Assembly (NCBI GenBank): GCA_021806095.1
Contig: JAJZYD010000002.1
Span: forward strand, 1 to 56,137
Source: Microcaldota archaeon
GTDB lineage: Archaea; Micrarchaeota; Micrarchaeia; Micrarchaeales; Micrarchaeaceae
DNA: 56,137 bases
Direction: 5' to 3'
The position numbers and the translations under genes are program-made. The notes under the pieces are model-generated. The model was given only the letters and a program-made list of their open reading frames with translations. It did not search any database and had not been told where the DNA came from. Below, in pieces: positions 53,284 to 56,137 of the stretch; position 1 is the first letter of the stretch, and the number at the start of each line of letters is the position of its first letter.

Positions 53284-55962
53284 TCACTTCTTTATCCTTT
53301 TCATAACTAATTTATGAAGTTCTTGCAGATATTTATGTCTATCCTTTATCATGATAACATCATTTTGACCAAATGTCAAAAGCGAATGTGAGAAAGGACT
53401 CGGTATTGGTGTTCTAATTAATTTACATCTTATTTCTTTTTTTCTTATTTTTGATAACACTTCTTCAGCCTTCGGCAAATTCATAAGGTCATTCATTATT
53501 TCTCTATATGTTTCTTTCAGTATTGGAAAATTTGTATCCATTTCTTCAATTGCCTTGAGAAGTATATGAGAGCTTACTTGCTGCTTGTTTACTGACATTT
53601 TATATCCTTTATAATTTCTAAGAATCATAAAGCTTCTTACTGCAACATGTCTAAATTTGCGCCTCATTAATTCAGTGTTTTTTATATTTCTTTTAAGTAA
53701 TGAAATTATGCTTGATGATGAAAGTTCTTCCATTATTTGATCAATAATTTTTTGATTTATGTTTGGCTCTTCTTCGAATGTTACAACAAATCCATTATCA
53801 CTTATATTTATACTTACATCTTCTTGAAGGATTTCACCAATCTTTATTGCAACTGCTCTTGAAAGTGCATCATTTACTCTTCTGCCAAACAATGAATGAA
53901 ATATTAAATAATATTTATCTTTTGAAGGGCTTTGTGTTAGTTCTATAAGTAATAAATTTTTATTTGGAATATCTTTTGCGAACAAATACTGCTCTAAAAA
54001 ATATTGAAATATGTTAATTTCTGAATTTTTATCAATAGGCAATTTCATTAATATTTCTTTTATATTTTTAGGAATATTTTCTTCTTTAATTTTGCTTATA
54101 TCTCCTATTTTCTTTTTTAAGCCAAAGTCTTCAATTGCCTTAAGCATTTCAAGTCTAAATGCGCCAATATCATTTGCAAGTTCATATGATAGTGGAAGCT
54201 GCTCTGAGAACCATGGAGGAATTGTAGGTGAATTGGAATTTGAATCACTTACATAGCATTTCATGCCCTTTGCATATTCAAATTTGTATAGCCTACCCCC
54301 TAATGTAAATATGTCCTTTGGCTTTAACTTCATCATAAATTCTTCTTCAATATTACCTATCCACTTATTGCCCTTAAATACATTTACTGCAACTTCCTCA
54401 GGTATAGTTCCTAAATTGAGCATATAAATTACTTTTGTATATTTGCCACGCTTGACAAATGTATTTTCCTGCTCATCATACCATATTTTACCATATACTC
54501 TTCTGCTTTCTAATCCAACATACTTGCCTGCTAAATAATCCAATAATGAGAGAAAGTCGCCTTTCGGTAAATTATGATAAGCATAGCTTCTTTTTATTAA
54601 AAGATAGGCTTCATCAACACCCCATTTTTTTGTCAGCGACATTCCTATAATATGCTGGGCAAGCACATCAAGCGCGTTTTGAGGCACCGTAAATGAATCT
54701 AGCCTTTTTTTCAGTGCAGAGTCAAACATTATTGCACATTCAACAAGATCATCTCTATTTAAAACAATTGTTTTACCTTTTGCAGTCTCCTTGAATGAAT
54801 GGCCTGCCCTACCTATACGCTGAATAGCACGAGTAACACTTTTTGGTGATCCAAGTTGTATAACTGTTTCTATTGACCCTATATCAACGCCTAATTCAAG
54901 ACTTGTAGATGATACTGCACATTTTAGTGTTCCTTTTTTTAGCAGCTCCTCAACTTCAAATCTTGATTCCCTTGATAGCGAGCCGTGATGAGCTGCAATT
55001 TCTTCACCGTAGCCAAATCTTTTTTTAAGATTGAAAATTACTCTTTCAGTACCACTTCTCGTATTTGTAAATATCAATGAGGTTTTATTTTGTTTTATAA
55101 TTTTATTTATTTCATTATACATTGCATCTTCTACTTCTTCATCTTCAGCATATATCATATCTCTAATAGGACTTATTACTTTTGCATCAATCTTCTTACT
55201 CCATGATGCATCAACAACAATACAATCATTTGGTTCATTGCCATTATAACCAACAAGGAACTTTGCTGCCTCATCTAAAGGATATAATGTTGCACCTAAT
55301 CCAATCCTTGTAAATGGTATGTTTACCATTGCAGATAAACGTTCAATAGAAAGAGATAGATGGACGCCCCTTTTATTATTTGCAAGTTCATGGATTTCAT
55401 CAATTATAAGGTATTCAACCCCTTTAAGATTTTCAACAAACTTTTGTGAATTAATTAATATTGCAAGGCTTTCTGGGGTAGTTACAAGGATGTGTGGTGG
55501 ATGAACAAGCATATTCCGTCGCTCTTTTTGAGTTGTATCTCCAGTTCTAACACCAATAGTGATGTTTTTTATATTCTCTTTTATTATATTTACACCTTTT
55601 GCTTTTCGCACCATTTCAAATATTTCTTCAAGTGGTTTTGTAAGATTTCTTTTTACATCATTGTTAAGAGCCCTAAGTGGTGATACATATATGCAATATA
55701 CCTTATTTTCAAGCTTACCTTCCAGCGAATAATCAAAAAGCTTGCTGATTATTGATAGAAATGCTGATAATGTTTTTCCTGATCCGGTAGGTGCGGTTAT
55801 AAGAATATTTTTCTTGTTATATATCAACTTAAATCCAAATTTTTGTGGTGGTGTGATTTCTTTGAAGTTTTTTTTGAACCATTCTTTAACATAAAGATTA
55901 AGCACAGCATAGCTCTCTTCATCTCTAAATGGCATATCTAAATATTCAATCATGGCAATCAT
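53284..55962 (-). CDS. lhr: Lhr-type superfamily 2 DEIH-box helicase
   Basis: The 892-residue ATP-dependent helicase has Walker A APTGSGKT (57-64), TTPESL, Walker B DEIHELANNKRG and GLGATLYPLDEA. That GAT replaces the usual SAT of motif III. LIFTNTRSGTE, AAHHGSLSRE, STSLELGVDIGS and QRIGRAGHS (motif VI) follow, then the winged-helix and Lhr-core regions. Length fits an archaeal Lhr core without the bacterial C-terminal extension. Family members unwind DNA with 3'-5' polarity and act in repair. Start: ATG 55962; ATG 55953 is possible. The phosphoesterase gene follows within 4 bp. Confidence 0.95.
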   Translation of the reverse strand: MIAMIEYLDMPFRDEESYAVLNLYVKEWFKKNFKEITPPQKFGFKLIYNKKNILITAPTGSGKTLSAFLSIISKLFDYSLEGKLENKVYCIYVSPLRALNNDVKRNLTKPLEEIFEMVRKAKGVNIIKENIKNITIGVRTGDTTQKERRNMLVHPPHILVTTPESLAILINSQKFVENLKGVEYLIIDEIHELANNKRGVHLSLSIERLSAMVNIPFTRIGLGATLYPLDEAAKFLVGYNGNEPNDCIVVDASWSKKIDAKVISPIRDMIYAEDEEVEDAMYNEINKIIKQNKTSLIFTNTRSGTERVIFNLKKRFGYGEEIAAHHGSLSRESRFEVEELLKKGTLKCAVSSTSLELGVDIGSIETVIQLGSPKSVTRAIQRIGRAGHSFKETAKGKTIVLNRDDLVECAIMFDSALKKRLDSFTVPQNALDVLAQHIIGMSLTKKWGVDEAYLLIKRSYAYHNLPKGDFLSLLDYLAGKYVGLESRRVYGKIWYDEQENTFVKRGKYTKVIYMLNLGTIPEEVAVNVFKGNKWIGNIEEEFMMKLKPKDIFTLGGRLYKFEYAKGMKCYVSDSNSNSPTIPPWFSEQLPLSYELANDIGAFRLEMLKAIEDFGLKKKIGDISKIKEENIPKNIKEILMKLPIDKNSEINIFQYFLEQYLFAKDIPNKNLLLIELTQSPSKDKYYLIFHSLFGRRVNDALSRAVAIKIGEILQEDVSINISDNGFVVTFEEEPNINQKIIDQIMEELSSSSIISLLKRNIKNTELMRRKFRHVAVRSFMILRNYKGYKMSVNKQQVSSHILLKAIEEMDTNFPILKETYREIMNDLMNLPKAEEVLSKIRKKEIRCKLIRTPIPSPFSHSLLTFGQNDVIMIKDRHKYLQELHKLVMKRIKK

Positions 55963-56034
55963 TCTTTAAAAACATCAAAATCAAAAACAGTAAAGTTTGT
56001 CTTCTATTTCTTTTACAGAATGCATAGCAGAAAG

Positions 56035-56055
56035 CCTACCTTTTTTAAAGGTGGG
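56035..56055. repeat. 9-bp inverted repeat (one G-T wobble) upstream of lhr
   Basis: Arms CCTACCTTT (56035-56043) and AAAGGTGGG (56047-56055) flank TTT. It lies about 75-95 bp upstream of the lhr start on the minus strand, in an otherwise AT-rich right edge. Possible operator or transcript hairpin of the neighbouring, unseen gene. Confidence 0.4.
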
Positions 56056-56137
56056 ATGAATGCAAAACATATAAATTATTAATTTAATAATTGTAGTTAA
56101 ATATATATAAATATATAATATAACGTGAAGCAAATGA

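Noticed and set aside
40076-56027. 15-base match TTACAGAATGCATAG at 40076 and 56013
   Set aside because: A single shared 15-mer is expected by chance in 56 kb of AT-rich DNA on two strands.

Overview
The window is a strongly AT-rich archaeal chromosome segment. Archaeal markers include a histone, the Rrp4-Rrp41-Rrp42 exosome genes with SBDS, eL43 and RpoP, the proteasome alpha subunit, Kae1 and Bud32, FEN1, aMBF1, aTrm56, TrmY, an XPD helicase and an Lhr helicase. Ribosome binding sites resemble GGTGA/GGTGAT. Surface proteins start with a pilin-type QSAVDYLMTYGWAIL segment and carry InlB-like and 'ENGLPSGTSW'-like repeats. Together with the compact layout this suggests a small-genome acidophile-type archaeon of the ARMAN/DPANN kind (Parvarchaeota or Micrarchaeota relatives). 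That placement is inference, since no rRNA is present.

Layout, left to right. 0-2.2 kb: a partial coiled-coil gene, then kae1-bud32 (tRNA t6A). 2.2-14.8 kb: two giant pilin-like adhesin genes share a nearly identical 1.4 kb block. Between them lie an XPD helicase, two decaying genes (a glycosyltransferase fragment and an AAA ATPase), htpX and lemA. 15-20 kb: a complete 2-oxoacid dehydrogenase cluster (E1a, E1b, E2, E3). 20-23.3 kb: purM, an alpha/beta hydrolase, a flavin oxidoreductase and trmY. 23.3-28.3 kb: VKOR, an HhH-like protein, a secreted protein with an apparent AUA start, and all three AmmeMemoRadiSam genes. 28.7-33.1 kb: bacterial-type gyrB-gyrA. 33.2-34 kb: a structured element, a C/D box sRNA, a histone and a PRC-barrel protein. 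34-39.7 kb, minus strand: rpoP, an unknown gene, eL43, rrp42, rrp41, rrp4, SBDS, psmA and aTrm56.

40-42.7 kb: a protein disulfide oxidoreductase, thioredoxin and HisRS. 42.7-48.1 kb: surface and signalling genes, including a wHTH-REC-GGDEF-like protein next to a pilin-like gene, ending in tRNA-Asn(GTT), which overlaps the preceding CDS. 48.1-51.5 kb: fen1, aMBF1 and a site-2 protease. 51.5-52.4 kb: a GC-richer island with a frame-disrupted gene. 52.5-56 kb: a metallophosphoesterase and Lhr helicase pair.

The most notable points are the C/D box sRNA, whose D guide is predicted to direct methylation of wobble C34 of tRNA-Leu(CAA); the homogenised giant pilin-like adhesins; the archaeal GGDEF-like response regulator beside a pilin gene; the complete AmmeMemoRadiSam trio; a repeated structured element at 33.2 and 38.3 kb; and small islands of gene decay or foreign DNA. 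All calls come from reading the sequence; no database search was run.
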